Assembly (NCBI GenBank): GCA_024644085.1
Contig: JAHELS010000002.1
Coordinates: forward strand, 1-64,000
Direction: 5' to 3'
Origin: Rhodopirellula sp.
GTDB taxonomy: Bacteria; Planctomycetota; Planctomycetia; Pirellulales; Pirellulaceae
Length of the DNA: 64,000 bases
The translations under genes were made by a program, and so were the position numbers. The notes under the pieces are model-generated. The model was not told the origin of the DNA, searched no databases, and worked only from the letters and a program-made list of their open reading frames with translations. This document shows, one piece after another, positions 7,247 to 17,230 of the stretch (its first letter is position 1; each line of letters opens with the position of its first letter).

Positions 7247-9984
7247 CTCACCGTTTTCTTTTTTTCGTCGCCATTCTGGTTCTTGCCAGTTCCACGGCTC
7301 GAGCGGTCGATTTTGTCACTGAGATCGAACCGATCTTGCGCGATAATTGTTTCGATTGTCACGGGCCGAATCAGCAAGAAAGCCAACTTCGTCTGGATCG
7401 ATTGGCGAACATGATTTCCGGCGGCAACTCGGGTGAGCCGGCGGTGGTGCCGAAGAATCCGGAAGCGAGTTACTTATTGAAATTAATCCGCCACGAAGAA
7501 GTCGGTAAAGAAATGCCACCGGACGAGTCGCTGTCGCCAGAACAAGTCAAGCTGATCGAAACGTGGATTGCCAGCGGCGCGCCGACGCCCGAGCGATACG
7601 GGCCCGCCGAGGAACAGGCGGATCTTTCACACTGGGCGTTTCAGCCTGTTCGCAGGTTCGACGCGGACGGTAGGGTCAGCGCGGCGGGAATCGATGACTT
7701 CATTCTGCAGCGGCTTCGTGACGAAGGTCTCTCGCTTTCTTCCGCAGCGGATCACCGGACTTTGATTCGTCGACTTTATCTGGTGATGCACGGCCTGCCA
7801 CCCACGCCTGGGCAAGTGGAAGCCTTCATTCGTGATGACGGCGATGATGCCTGGCGGAAACTCGTCGATGACGTTCTTGTGAGTCCCCACTATGGCCAGA
7901 GATGGGCGACGTTTTGGTTGGATTTGGTTCGCTTTGGCGAAACCAACGGATTTGAAACCAATCGCGAACGCCCCAATGCTTGGCGTTATCGCGACTGGGT
8001 CATTCAATCACTGAACGAAGACAAACCTTACGATCAGTTTGTACGCGAACAACTCGCTGGCGACGCGTTGGGGGCGCCGATCGGAACAGGCTTTCTGGTC
8101 GCCGGCCCTTACGATCTCGTGAAAGGTCAAGATCCGAAGCTCGGCCAGATGCAGCGGATGAACGAGCTGGACGACATGATCAACACCACCGGCACGGCAT
8201 TTCTGGGGCTGACCACTGGTTGTGCGCGATGCCACAATCACAAGTTCGATCCCATCAGCCAGCGCGATTACTACTCGATGCAAGCCGTGTTCGCTGGCGT
8301 CCAGCACGGTGATCGCGCACTGCCGCCTTCGCCGGAAACCAAACAGCAGATTGCGACGCTTGATGCGGAAATCGCAGAACTTACTGACAGGCTGAAGAAG
8401 TTCATTGTTGAAGATGCATCGAAAACTCGTCCGCCCGTCAGCGCCAGGCAGAACGAAGAAGTCTGCGAGAAACGAGAAGTACGCTTCATTCGCTTCACAA
8501 TTCAGAAAACCACTGGCGGCGAAGGCTGTATTGATGAATTGGAAGTTTACGCGGAAGGAAGGAACGTTGCTCTGGCCAGCAGTGGTGCCAAAGCAACATC
8601 GTCCGGCGACTTCGTGCATCCGAAACATAAACTGTTGCACATCAACGATGGACGTCACGGCAATGATCGCAGTTGGATTGTCGATTCTGCGAAAGGCGGT
8701 TGGGTTCAAATCGAACTCGCCGAACCAACCGTCATCGACCGCGTCGTCTGGGGCCGTGATCGCAACGGACAGTATGCCGACCGGTTGCCGATCGAGTATC
8801 GCATCGAATCCGCTGTGGAAGCTGGCCAATGGGAATTGTTGGCGTCGTCGGCAGATCGTAAACCTTTTTCCGGTGGCAAACCTTCCGAGCCAGAATATCA
8901 GTTCACGAAGTTTCCGGATGCGGAAGCGATGCAGGGTGAGACGTGGTTGAAGCGCTTGCAGACAGCTCGCGACGCCAAGAAAGAACACGAAAAATCGAGA
9001 GTGGTCGTTTATGCGGGTAAGTTTTCGCAACCCGGCCCGACGCATCGTCTGTACCGTGGCGAGCCAGATGCGAAGCGTGAGCAGGTTCCCCCGAATGCGA
9101 TCGACGTCTTCACCTCGCTGAATCTGTCGCCCAACGCGGCCGAGCGTGAACGTCGGCTGGCGTTAGCAAACTGGATCGCCAGCAACGACAATCCCTTCAC
9201 GGCTCGCGTGATCGTCAACCGGTTATGGCAACTCCACTTCGGCACCGGCATCGTCGACACGCCCAGCGACTTCGGACTCAACGGCGCACCGCCGAGTCAC
9301 CCGGAGTTGCTCGACTGGTTGGCCGGCGAACTGATGGAGCATGATTGGTCATTGAAGCACATTCATCGACTAATTCTGAATTCTGACACTTGGCGTCAAA
9401 GCAATCGACCCAATGCGGATGCCATGCGAGTCGATGCGGCATCGCGTCTGCTGTGGCGATTTCCGCCGCGACGTTTGGAAGCCGAAGCGATTCGCGATTC
9501 TGTTCTCGCCGTCACTGGAGTGCTTGACCTTCAAAATGCTGGCGGTCCGGGATTCAGCCCGTTTGAAGTGCAGATGGAGAACGTGCGTCACTATCACGCG
9601 AAGAAAACGTATGGTCCAGCGGATTGGCGACGGATGATTTACATGACGAAGGTGCGACAGGAACGCGAGCAGGTGTTCGGCGCCTTTGATTGTCCCGATG
9701 CGAGCATGGTGGTGCCGCGGCGCAGTCGCTCCACCACACCGCTACAGGCACTGAATCTGCTTAACAGCCAATTCGTCATGCAGCAAGCCGATCTGTTTGC
9801 GAAACGCTTACAGGCGGATTCCGAAACAATACCGCAACGGATTACGCGAGCCTGGCAGTTGTGTTTTCAGCGTCCGCCAACCGACGAAGAGTTGGCTGAT
9901 AGTAAAGATTTCATCAAACAAGAAGGCATTGGGCAATTCACCCGCGCGATACTGAATGCAAATGAGTTCGTATTTATTCCGTAG
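7243..9984 (+). CDS. PSCyt1 / DUF1549 / DUF1553 protein (type I) with discoidin-like insert
   Basis: 913 residues. GTG start in a 4-base overlap with the preceding gene (GTGA). A signal peptide (1-21) precedes a cytochrome c-like domain with CFDCH at 36-40. DUF1549 spans about 145-370 and contains a second motif CARCH at 327-331, followed by NHKFDPIS. A coiled segment comes next, then an insert near residues 405-540 that looks like an F5/8 (discoidin) sugar-binding fold (for example GGWVQIELAEP). DUF1553 is C-terminal (about 630-905). The insert suggests carbohydrate binding. No palindromic repeat lies inside this gene, so it is a useful uninterrupted reference for the 2566 paralogue. Confidence 0.9.
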   Translation: MTHRFLFFVAILVLASSTARAVDFVTEIEPILRDNCFDCHGPNQQESQLRLDRLANMISGGNSGEPAVVPKNPEASYLLKLIRHEEVGKEMPPDESLSPEQVKLIETWIASGAPTPERYGPAEEQADLSHWAFQPVRRFDADGRVSAAGIDDFILQRLRDEGLSLSSAADHRTLIRRLYLVMHGLPPTPGQVEAFIRDDGDDAWRKLVDDVLVSPHYGQRWATFWLDLVRFGETNGFETNRERPNAWRYRDWVIQSLNEDKPYDQFVREQLAGDALGAPIGTGFLVAGPYDLVKGQDPKLGQMQRMNELDDMINTTGTAFLGLTTGCARCHNHKFDPISQRDYYSMQAVFAGVQHGDRALPPSPETKQQIATLDAEIAELTDRLKKFIVEDASKTRPPVSARQNEEVCEKREVRFIRFTIQKTTGGEGCIDELEVYAEGRNVALASSGAKATSSGDFVHPKHKLLHINDGRHGNDRSWIVDSAKGGWVQIELAEPTVIDRVVWGRDRNGQYADRLPIEYRIESAVEAGQWELLASSADRKPFSGGKPSEPEYQFTKFPDAEAMQGETWLKRLQTARDAKKEHEKSRVVVYAGKFSQPGPTHRLYRGEPDAKREQVPPNAIDVFTSLNLSPNAAERERRLALANWIASNDNPFTARVIVNRLWQLHFGTGIVDTPSDFGLNGAPPSHPELLDWLAGELMEHDWSLKHIHRLILNSDTWRQSNRPNADAMRVDAASRLLWRFPPRRLEAEAIRDSVLAVTGVLDLQNAGGPGFSPFEVQMENVRHYHAKKTYGPADWRRMIYMTKVRQEREQVFGAFDCPDASMVVPRRSRSTTPLQALNLLNSQFVMQQADLFAKRLQADSETIPQRITRAWQLCFQRPPTDEELADSKDFIKQEGIGQFTRAILNANEFVFIP

Positions 9985-10035
9985 GCATATATGAGGCGAG
10001 CGGCAGATGTTTTTCAGCGCAAATTATAAGTCTGA

Positions 10036-10088
10036 GGAAACCCGACGCGTAAGCGAGGGACGGTCCCTCGCTTACGCGTCGGGTTACC
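10036..10088. repeat. Palindromic element V1 between pair members
   Basis: Family V, 53 bp: AAACCCGACGCGTAAGCGAG, three bases, then an almost exact inverted copy ending CGCGTCGGGTTACC. It lies 52 bases after the 7243 gene and 47 before ATG 10136. Confidence 0.9.
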
Positions 10089-10135
10089 TTTGCGGCTTCG
10101 CCGCGTGCCACTCGCCAACCAAAACAGAAAACTCC

Positions 10136-11593
10136 ATGACTCCACTGCTAAATAGACGACACTTCATGTCTCGGGCAACGACCGGACTGAGCAGCATTGC
10201 GCTGGCGAGTTTGTTGAACGAACAACGGTTGCTTGCTGATTCCGGACCAATCCGGCCAGACATTGATCCGGCAAGACCGTTCGCCAGTCGTGCCCCACAT
10301 CATCCAGCGGCGGCGAAGAACGTACTGGTGATCTTCTGTGCGGGTGCTTGCAGCCAAATCGACACGTTTGATTACAAACCTGAACTTGTCAAACGCCATG
10401 GTCAACCGATGCCGGGCGCTGAGTCATTAGTGACGTTCCAGGGTCAACAAGGAATGCTGACGAAGAGCCCGTGGGAATTTAAACCGCGTGGCGAGTCCGG
10501 CAAGATGATTTCGGAACTTGTTCCGCAGCTTGGCGAACTCGCCGACGACATGTGCTTCATCCATTCGTTGACGGGAAAGACCAATACGCACGGGCCGGGC
10601 GAAAACTTCATGTCGACCGGGTACACGCTCGACGGTTTCCCCAGCATGGGAGCGTGGACGACTTGGGCTTTGGGAACGGAGAACGAAAACCTGCCTGCCT
10701 ACGTTGCGATCGCCGATCCACGCGGCACTCCGCAATCGAGCGTCAACAATTGGGGCCCCGGTTTCCTGCCGGCAGCCTTTCAGGGAACTCAACTCAGCGC
10801 TCTCAAGCCGCTGGACAACCTCGACATTCCATCCGGTGTCAGCAACCAAACGGACCTGGCGACGCGAAGCTTTTTGGAAAGGATGAACCAGCGGCATCTC
10901 GAAAAGTTCCCGGGCGACAGCGAACTGGCAGCAAGAATTTCCAGTTACCAACTCGCAGCGCGAATGCAGTTAAGCGTTCCGGAAGTCACGGACTTGTCGA
11001 GCGAACCACAGAGCATCCTGCGCGATTACGGAGCCGACGATTCGCAAAACACCTTGAAGGCACAGTTTGCGAAAAACTGCATCCTCGCGCGGCGGCTGAT
11101 TGAAAAAGGCGTTCGCTTCGTGCAACTGTTCAACGGCGCCTATCAAACTGGTGGTGAGGGAGTCAGCAACTGGGACGGACACAAATCGCTTCAGCAACAA
11201 TACAGCAAACACGGTCCAGTTCTGGATCAACCGTGCGCGGCGCTGCTTCGAGATATGAAGCGGCGTGGGTTGTTGAAGGACACGTTGGTCGTTTGGATGA
11301 CCGAATTTGGACGCATGCCAACCTTTCAGAAAGGAGCCAGCGGACGCGATCACAATCCGGACGGATTCACGGCCTGGATGATGGGAGCTGGTGTGAAGGC
11401 ACCGTTTACGTACGGAACAACCGACGAATTCGGCTACAAGGCCGTCGAGAATGTCAGCACGGTCTACGACTTCCACGCCACGATCCTTCATCTCTTAGGA
11501 TTGAATCACAAGCGACTCAGCTACTACCACAATGGTTTCGAGCGACGCTTAACCGACGTCCATGGACACTTCATTGAGGAGGTTGTGGCGTGA
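10136..11593 (+). CDS. DUF1501 family protein, Tat-exported, partner of the 7243 gene
   Basis: 485 residues from ATG 10136, which puts the twin-arginine motif NRRHFM at residues 6-11, a normal distance. The frame stays open back to 10007, but that extension would translate repeat V1 and is unlikely to be part of the protein. Typical DUF1501 motifs are present: [17 protein letters not shown] and DVHGHF near the end. It lies 151 bases after its cytochrome partner, a gap mostly filled by V1, and its stop overlaps the next gene by 4 bases. Likely exported folded; enzyme activity unknown. Confidence 0.9.
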   Translation: MTPLLNRRHFMSRATTGLSSIALASLLNEQRLLADSGPIRPDIDPARPFASRAPHHPAAAKNVLVIFCAGACSQIDTFDYKPELVKRHGQPMPGAESLVTFQGQQGMLTKSPWEFKPRGESGKMISELVPQLGELADDMCFIHSLTGKTNTHGPGENFMSTGYTLDGFPSMGAWTTWALGTENENLPAYVAIADPRGTPQSSVNNWGPGFLPAAFQGTQLSALKPLDNLDIPSGVSNQTDLATRSFLERMNQRHLEKFPGDSELAARISSYQLAARMQLSVPEVTDLSSEPQSILRDYGADDSQNTLKAQFAKNCILARRLIEKGVRFVQLFNGAYQTGGEGVSNWDGHKSLQQQYSKHGPVLDQPCAALLRDMKRRGLLKDTLVVWMTEFGRMPTFQKGASGRDHNPDGFTAWMMGAGVKAPFTYGTTDEFGYKAVENVSTVYDFHATILHLLGLNHKRLSYYHNGFERRLTDVHGHFIEEVVA

Positions 11594-14280
11594 GTGATTT
11601 AAGGTTCTCAAGTAGTGGAATTCCCCAGAACTTCCCAGTAAAGGATTCCGACAAGATGCATCACCCATCCCAGGGATTTTTGGCGAAATCCACTAGAACC
11701 AGTTGCAAAAACCTGTTTTTGGTAGTGGAACTCGTCAAGAGTTTCGGTTTTTGTCGAGTGCCGAAAGTCTTGACGACTTCCGCTACAGGTTTTGCCACTG
11801 GTTCTACGTGTTTTGTCGTGTTCGTGTTCCTATCCGGGGCGGTGTCCGTTTCGGCGGCGGAACCGTTTGAAGCCTTTCTCAAAAAGCACTGCGTCCGCTG
11901 TCATGGTCCTCAGAAGGAGGAAGGCGATATTCGGATCGACCGGTTGTCGCGTGATTTCAAGGCGGGAGTGGATTCGCACCACTGGGCAGAGGCGCTCGAT
12001 AAGCTCAACAGCGGCGAGATGCCTCCGGAAAATGAACCGCAGCCGACTCAGGACGAGATCGCGGCGTTCGTCGCCAAACTCGACGCGCTGTTGAAGGAAG
12101 GGCGAGCGGCGAGGATGGCGGCGCGGCCGGCCGTATCGCACTATCGGCTCAGTCGGAAGGAATATCAGAATACCGTCTACGATCTGCTTGGCGTGCGCTA
12201 CGATCCGGCCAAACCGGGAGAGTTGAACGAGGACACGTTGTGGCACGGGTATGAGCGAATCGGGTCGCAGCTTTCACTTTCGCCGTCGCATGTAGATCGC
12301 TACTACCGCGCGGCGGACATCGTGCTCGATCGGGCGTTTCCCGCCACGTCTGGCGACGCGCGCAAAGTCCGCAAGACGGCGGCGGAGTTGGCTTATCGCG
12401 GCGGGGAAAAGCAGCAGGAGGCGCTTGACCGGTTCGGCATCAAGCGGCCACTGCGTTACCTCCTCTTCCCCGGTCGAGTACAGCAAGCACTTTCCTCCAA
12501 CTGGTTTGGAAAGACGGGCCCCGAGCATAGTGGTCTTTACAAACTCCGTCTGCAGGCCAGCGGAATCCGTCCGCCCGGCGGTCAGCCAGCCCACTTGAGT
12601 ATTGGCATGAAGACCAGTGAGGAGAACGTCGATGGGCTTGTCGAATTTGACATCACAGCACCGGAAGACAGTCCGCAGGTTTATGAGTTCGAGGTGTTTC
12701 TGGAGATGCCGGCGCAGCTGCATTTCGCCGTGGTGGCCACCGATGTGATCGACAGAAGAGGCGGCGCTGCCTTCCGCAATGCGTTCGGACGCGGTTACGT
12801 GTTCACGCACAGCAGCGAGACGCTTCTGCTGAACCCCAATGCTCCGCAGATGTTCGATGACAAAGGCAACGGCATCTTCTCGACGGTGCTCCTCGATTGG
12901 ATCGAGTGGGAAGGGCCACTGGTCACAGAGGCGGAAAAGTCGCGGCGTGATGGCGTGCTGCCGCCCGATGACGCGCCGCTCGAGGTGGTTGCCGAGCACT
13001 TGCAACGCTTCGCCCAGCGCGCTTGGCGACGACCGGTGGAAAAGGAAGAGCTGAAGGACTATCTGGAAACTTACCGCGTCGAGCGCGAGGCGGGTGAGAA
13101 GGCGACCGATGCTTATCGACTCACGCTGCAGAGCGTGCTGACGTCCAGAAACTTCATCTATCTGGTTGAGGGAGAACCCGATGCCCGCGAACGTCTGACT
13201 GACTGGGAACTCGCTTCGCGGCTGTCGTATTTCCTCTGGAGTTCGATGCCCGACGACGAACTTCTTGCGGCGGCACGCAGTGGTGCCCTTTGTACGACGG
13301 ACTTCCAGTCCGTCGAAACCCAGACGGACAAGATGTCCGTCGTACTGGCGCAGCAAGTGGACCGGATGTTGACGGATAGCCGGATCAACCGCTTCATCGA
13401 CGACTTCTCGCGGCAGTGGCTGCAGCTGCATCGCGTGGGCATGTTCCCGCCGGACAAGAAGCTCTACCCCACCTACGACGACTGGCTGGAGACGAGCATG
13501 CGCGAGGAACCGGTCGAGTACTTCCGCGAGATGCTCGCAAAGAACCTGCCCATCGAGGCATTCCTCGATTCCGACTGGACCATGGCCAACGCTCGGCTCT
13601 GCGATTTCTACGGACTGCCGGAGCCCCCGTCCAAACCAGAAGCAGCGACGGGCGGCTTCCAACGCGTCGCGCTCAAGCCCGAGGACCATCGCGGCGGTCT
13701 GCTCACGATGGGCGCGGTGCTCGGATTGACCTCGGACGGAACGCGCCACCGTCCGGTGCATCGCGGCGTCTGGGTCAGCGAAGCGATCTTCAACCGGACA
13801 CCGCCGTCACCTCCGGCGAATGTGGATCCGATCGAACCGATTCCGCCCAAGGGCACCAAGATCACCATCCGTCAGCGAATTGAAGCTCACGCGAAGAACG
13901 CGAGTTGCGCTGCCTGCCATCGCAACATCGATCCATTGGGGCTGGCGTTTGACCAATACGATGCCATCGGCCAGTGGCGTACCCGCGAGCGCGTTCCCGC
14001 GGGTGTCGGCGAAGATCCGACGGTTGATGCATCTGGTGTGATGCCGGACGGCCGACCGTTCACCGATTCGGATCAATTCAAACAACTGCTACTCGAAGAC
14101 CGTGACGAGTTTGCACGAGCCTTCATCGAACACCTTTGCACTTATGCACTTCGTCGCGTGCTGACCGTCGATGACCGGGACGGCGTCCAGGCGATTGTCG
14201 ACGAAGCAAAGAAACACCAATACCGGGTCAGGGACATCGTGCGTGCCGTGGCCCTCTCCGAACTCGTAGGAAAACGCTAA
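11590..14280 (+). CDS. DUF1587/1592/1588/1585 secreted cytochrome-type protein (type II)
   Basis: 896 residues from a GTG overlapping the previous stop. The first about 75 residues are mostly translated from nested repeats E1, F1 and A3; the real signal core ([11 protein letters not shown]) follows at about 76-88. The native start is therefore uncertain, with ATG 11656 or in-frame GTG codons near 11817-11823 as alternatives. Cytochrome c-like motif CVRCH at 101-105; DUF1587 signature ([17 protein letters not shown]) near 180; DUF1592 ([19 protein letters not shown]) near 540-565; DUF1588 and DUF1585 follow, with a second motif CAACH at 773-777. Repeat D1 is in frame at about 568-585, within the DUF1592 region. 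Partner of the DUF1552 gene downstream. Confidence 0.88.
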   Translation: MSDLRFSSSGIPQNFPVKDSDKMHHPSQGFLAKSTRTSCKNLFLVVELVKSFGFCRVPKVLTTSATGFATGSTCFVVFVFLSGAVSVSAAEPFEAFLKKHCVRCHGPQKEEGDIRIDRLSRDFKAGVDSHHWAEALDKLNSGEMPPENEPQPTQDEIAAFVAKLDALLKEGRAARMAARPAVSHYRLSRKEYQNTVYDLLGVRYDPAKPGELNEDTLWHGYERIGSQLSLSPSHVDRYYRAADIVLDRAFPATSGDARKVRKTAAELAYRGGEKQQEALDRFGIKRPLRYLLFPGRVQQALSSNWFGKTGPEHSGLYKLRLQASGIRPPGGQPAHLSIGMKTSEENVDGLVEFDITAPEDSPQVYEFEVFLEMPAQLHFAVVATDVIDRRGGAAFRNAFGRGYVFTHSSETLLLNPNAPQMFDDKGNGIFSTVLLDWIEWEGPLVTEAEKSRRDGVLPPDDAPLEVVAEHLQRFAQRAWRRPVEKEELKDYLETYRVEREAGEKATDAYRLTLQSVLTSRNFIYLVEGEPDARERLTDWELASRLSYFLWSSMPDDELLAAARSGALCTTDFQSVETQTDKMSVVLAQQVDRMLTDSRINRFIDDFSRQWLQLHRVGMFPPDKKLYPTYDDWLETSMREEPVEYFREMLAKNLPIEAFLDSDWTMANARLCDFYGLPEPPSKPEAATGGFQRVALKPEDHRGGLLTMGAVLGLTSDGTRHRPVHRGVWVSEAIFNRTPPSPPANVDPIEPIPPKGTKITIRQRIEAHAKNASCAACHRNIDPLGLAFDQYDAIGQWRTRERVPAGVGEDPTVDASGVMPDGRPFTDSDQFKQLLLEDRDEFARAFIEHLCTYALRRVLTVDDRDGVQAIVDEAKKHQYRVRDIVRAVALSELVGKR
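11612..11696. repeat. Palindromic element E1 at the start of the 11590 gene
   Basis: GTAGTGGAATTCCCCAGAAC to GGCGAAATCCACTAG, 85 bp, imperfect inverted arms. A half-copy of the same family is at 56389-56411. Confidence 0.65.
11693..11807. repeat. Palindromic element F1 with A3 nested inside
   Basis: Left arm CTAGAACCAGTTGCAAAAAC (from 11693) and right arm CAGGTTTTGCCACTGGTTCT plus AC (to 11807) are inverted copies around element A3. A single right arm of F also follows A5 at 50774. Confidence 0.7.
11722..11786. repeat. Palindromic element A3, nested in F1
   Basis: Family A in opposite orientation, 65 bp, starting GTAGTGGAACTCGTCAAGAG and ending TCTTGACGACTTCCGCTAC. Translated in frame within the long N-terminus of the 11590 product (PKVLTTSAT). 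Confidence 0.85.
13292..13345. repeat. Palindromic element D1 inside the 11590 gene
   Basis: 54 bp, from GTACGACGGACTTCCAGTCC to GACAAGATGTCCGTCGTAC, in frame as [17 protein letters not shown]. It sits in a loop between DUF1592 motifs. Confidence 0.88.
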
Positions 14281-14292
14281 CTCAGAATCTTT

Positions 14293-14366
14293 GGTAACCC
14301 GACGCGTAAGCGAGGGACACATCGGAAACGCCTTCCCTCGATCCCTCGCTTACGCATCGGGTTACC
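14293..14366. repeat. Palindromic element V2 between pair members
   Basis: Family V, 74 bp, with arms GGTAACCCGACGCGTAAGCG and CGCTTACGCATCGGGTTACC around a unique centre. It begins 12 bases after the stop of the 11590 gene and ends 24 bases before the DUF1552 start. Confidence 0.92.
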
Positions 14367-14390
14367 CTGAAACAATAAAAGGAAATAACC

Positions 14391-15749
14391 ATGAGCAACT
14401 TTCTTTCCCAATCCTGGCTGATCGACCGACGCCATGCCCTCCGTGCAATGGGCACCTGCATCTCGCTTCCGTTCTTGGAATGCATGGTTCCATTGCGGGC
14501 GGCGGAAAGTACATCCGAGACTCCTCGGCGCAGTGCCTTCATCTATCTGGCCAACGGCGTTCATTCGCTGAACTATCAGATCACCACGCCGGGCAAAGAC
14601 TATGAATTTTCACGATCGCTTAAGCCTCTGGAGAAGTATCGCGAGGTGATCACTCCTGTCAGCGGTCTGCATCATCCGGGAAGCCTCGGCCACCACCACA
14701 ACTGCATCAACATCTTCCTGACCGGCGGACAGATCGGCCCTTCGAGTCGCAATACCATCTCGGTGGACCAGAAGATGGCCGAAGTCACCGCGCGGCATAC
14801 CCGCTACCCTTCGATGGAGATTGCCCTCACACAGGGTTCGCTCGCCTGGACCGCGGACGGCGTTCAGCTTCCCGCGATGCGCCGTTGCAGCCAGATCTTC
14901 GCGTCGCTGTTCGAGGAACCGAAAGGCGGCATCGAAGCTCAGCGGAGGGCCTTGCGCCGCAAAGCCAGCGTGCTCGATGACAACCTCGCGGAAGTGCGGC
15001 GGCTTGAGCAGAAGATGGGAGCTGCCGACAAAGGACGCCTCGATCAATACCTCACCTCGGTTCGTGAGGCCGAGATCCGCACGCGGCGCGCCGATGCGTG
15101 GCTCGATACTCCGCTGCCTGAGATCTCCGATGCCGATCGTAAACGCACCAACCGCGACATTCCAAAGACTCAGGCGGGCGACTATTTCCGCACCGTCTAT
15201 GACCTCATGGTGCTCGCCTTTCAGACGGACGTCACGCGAGTGGCCACCTTCAGCCTCGGCGGCGAGGGAGACGCCTTTGCCATTCCGGAAATCGGCATCA
15301 CCGAGTCCCGTCATCAGCTCAGTCATCACGGTGGTGATGAAGGCTACATGGAGAAGCTCACGAATTACGACACGTTCGCGATCGAGCAATTCGGCTACTT
15401 CCTTTCGCGGCTCGAAGAGACCAAGGATCTTAACGGCAAGCCGCTGCTGGGCTCGACGATGGCGCTGTTTGGCAGCGGCATGTCGTACGGCCACAGTCAC
15501 GGCAACGCCAACCTCCCGCTGGTGCTCGCCGGTGGCCGCGACCTCGGCCTGAAGCACGGCAGCCATCTCGACTTCAATCAGGGGCACTTCGACGGTTACA
15601 CACTCGACAAGCCTGGCGACCACTACCGCCTTTGTAGTCGACCTGCGAACTCGGACGCCCACATGAGCAACCTGCTGCTCCTGATGGCGCAGCGAATGCG
15701 TGTAGAGGCCGACGCGTTTGGTGACAGCAACAAGGTAATCGAAGTATGA
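14391..15749 (+). CDS. DUF1552 family protein, Tat-exported, partner of the 11590 gene
   Basis: 452 residues with an N-terminal twin-arginine motif ([10 protein letters not shown], from residue 12) and a hydrophobic stretch ending near AAE. DUF1552 proteins accompany DUF1592-type cytochrome proteins in planctomycetes and some other bacteria. They share the general fold class of DUF1501; function unknown. Family features visible: SGLHHPG near 85, [20 protein letters not shown] and a C-terminal LLLLMAQRM segment. It follows its partner after 110 bases, most of which is repeat V2, and overlaps the next gene by 4 bases (ATGA). Confidence 0.9.
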   Translation: MSNFLSQSWLIDRRHALRAMGTCISLPFLECMVPLRAAESTSETPRRSAFIYLANGVHSLNYQITTPGKDYEFSRSLKPLEKYREVITPVSGLHHPGSLGHHHNCINIFLTGGQIGPSSRNTISVDQKMAEVTARHTRYPSMEIALTQGSLAWTADGVQLPAMRRCSQIFASLFEEPKGGIEAQRRALRRKASVLDDNLAEVRRLEQKMGAADKGRLDQYLTSVREAEIRTRRADAWLDTPLPEISDADRKRTNRDIPKTQAGDYFRTVYDLMVLAFQTDVTRVATFSLGGEGDAFAIPEIGITESRHQLSHHGGDEGYMEKLTNYDTFAIEQFGYFLSRLEETKDLNGKPLLGSTMALFGSGMSYGHSHGNANLPLVLAGGRDLGLKHGSHLDFNQGHFDGYTLDKPGDHYRLCSRPANSDAHMSNLLLLMAQRMRVEADAFGDSNKVIEV

Positions 15750-17206
15750 GAGTGCTGACAAAGGTAACCCGAAGCGTGAGGGCTTGTCGGTTGAATGGCG
15801 CCACAGGTAGCGGAAGTCGTCAAGACTTTCGGCCGAAACTCTTGACGAGTTCCGCTACAGCCCGAAACGTAAGCGAGGGATTCAAGACTGGTGGCTTCGT
15901 CGAGTCTCATCCCTCGCTGACGCTTCGGGTTTCCAGGTCTCTGCGGTGTCTCGCTGCGCTGTGCGTCGGCGTTTCCTTGTTCTTCTTCGGCGCTTCCGTC
16001 AACGCCGACGACGAGCCGTTCCGCCCCAAGCCAGGAAATTTTCCGCCTCTCGAAAAGGCACACTCGTACCGGGGCGAACTTGTCTTCGTGGATCATGCCA
16101 ACCGTCGCGGCAGCATCCGGGTGCAGGGGGCGGGCAAGTATTTCCGAAATGCTCCGCACCCCTTTGCCATGCTCCCGTACGGGATCGTTCGTTATCACGG
16201 GGCGCCAGCGGACCTCCGAGACATCCCCCTTGGCACAGTGCTGCACGTCCGGGCCTTTCTCGCTCCAGACCCAAAGCTTTCCTCCGTTCCTGTGCTGCCA
16301 GTCAACAACAAAGAGAAGAACTCTGGCTACAGTGGCGCTGGCATTTACCCCGCCGAAAACCACGTGCTTCTCCTTGAAGACGAACCCAGCCACTGTCAGC
16401 GCACGGGCAAAGTCTGGAAGCTGAAGGAAGTGGACCTCAAGAATAACCAGGGGATGATCGTCGCCAGCCGAGAACCAGAGGAAGGTGGAGACACAGAAGC
16501 TGAGGAGGAAACGCTGACCTTCGACGCCGCCATCCGCATCTGGCGTGGCCGCGAGCGCCTCGGAGTCGAGGATCTGATCGCCGAAGGCATCTGGCCTGCC
16601 AGCGGAAAGAAATCCCTCGACGGCCAGGCGGTTCTACTCGGGATTACCTGGAAGCCCACGCCAGACGGTGTATTCACTCGCTTTCATATCTCGGACATCT
16701 GGTTGGACGACGCTGCCATTCAGCGTGCCGCCCAAAACCAGATTGAAACGCACAAAGCTTTCATCCGCAGCCGCTGGATGCCCGCCTGGATCGACGCCGT
16801 CGAGTACGGCAAGTTCGGCCACGCCACCGTAACCGCAACTTTGTTCGGCGGCATGGACGAATCGCTCTATGCCGATTTCAAGAAGGATGTCTCCGCCATG
16901 ATGAATGGCGTCGAAAACACCCTGAAGCACGCGGGCGGCAACTATGGTCCCGAACACATGGCCTCGCGCGGGGGGATTCTCGAGGTGACAAAGACAGACG
17001 GAAAGGTGCCCCTGGGTAGCAGTGGTATCCAGATCCGATTTGAGACCGACCTCATTACCGAAGGCATCCGCCCCGGCCGGGTCGTCCGCGTCCGCCCGGG
17101 CAACGGCAACTGGCCCCATGTCAGACTTCCCCGCGAAGAATTCATCGGCGACGGCAACAACCCCGAAGCCCGTTTCCCGACCCCGGCCATCTTCCCCAAA
17201 TACTGA
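15746..17206 (+). CDS. Secreted protein of unknown function, tandem paralogue 1
   Basis: 486 residues, family not recognised. ATG 15746 overlaps the DUF1552 stop. After MRVLTK, residues 7-63 are encoded by a nested pair of repeats (V3 with A4 inside). A typical signal peptide core then begins ([18 protein letters not shown]). Removing the repeat leaves a normal signal peptide, so the insertion seems to have entered just after the start. The mature part is shared along its length with the next gene (for example [20 protein letters not shown]). No catalytic motif was found. It is cotranscribed with a type II pair, so a role linked to that system is likely but unproven. Confidence 0.75.
   Translation: MRVLTKVTRSVRACRLNGATGSGSRQDFRPKLLTSSATARNVSEGFKTGGFVESHPSLTLRVSRSLRCLAALCVGVSLFFFGASVNADDEPFRPKPGNFPPLEKAHSYRGELVFVDHANRRGSIRVQGAGKYFRNAPHPFAMLPYGIVRYHGAPADLRDIPLGTVLHVRAFLAPDPKLSSVPVLPVNNKEKNSGYSGAGIYPAENHVLLLEDEPSHCQRTGKVWKLKEVDLKNNQGMIVASREPEEGGDTEAEEETLTFDAAIRIWRGRERLGVEDLIAEGIWPASGKKSLDGQAVLLGITWKPTPDGVFTRFHISDIWLDDAAIQRAAQNQIETHKAFIRSRWMPAWIDAVEYGKFGHATVTATLFGGMDESLYADFKKDVSAMMNGVENTLKHAGGNYGPEHMASRGGILEVTKTDGKVPLGSSGIQIRFETDLITEGIRPGRVVRVRPGNGNWPHVRLPREEFIGDGNNPEARFPTPAIFPKY
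15763..15934. repeat. Palindromic element V3 with A4 nested inside
   Basis: Family V arms at both ends (GGTAACCCGAAGCGTGAGG and CGCTGACGCTTCGGGTTTCC) enclose a complete A4. It is translated as residues 7-63 of the 15746 product, between the start and the signal core. A second V-like left arm lies after A4, so more than one event is likely. Confidence 0.82.
15807..15858. repeat. Palindromic element A4, nested in V3
   Basis: The shortest family A copy, 52 bp, with almost no centre: GTAGCGGAAGTCGTCAAGAC to CTTGACGAGTTCCGCTAC. Read in frame as [17 protein letters not shown]. Confidence 0.92.
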
Positions 17207-17230
17207 TCCACCGATCGTTGCAAATCAAAT

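Noticed and set aside
10007-10135. Extended N-terminus of the 10136 gene
   Set aside because: The extension translates repeat V1; the start at 10136 puts the Tat motif at the normal distance.
12274-13761. 495-codon open frame on the minus strand
   Set aside because: Fully inside the well-supported 11590 gene; its sequence has no signal or domain and reflects the GC-rich codon pattern of the sense gene.
14293-14366. V elements as plain intrinsic terminators
   Set aside because: The palindromes are long and GC-rich, but no T-tract follows, and they lie inside likely cotranscribed pairs; V5 is even inside a gene.
14610-15761. 383-codon minus-strand frame
   Set aside because: Antisense to the DUF1552 gene, which has clear family features and a Tat signal.
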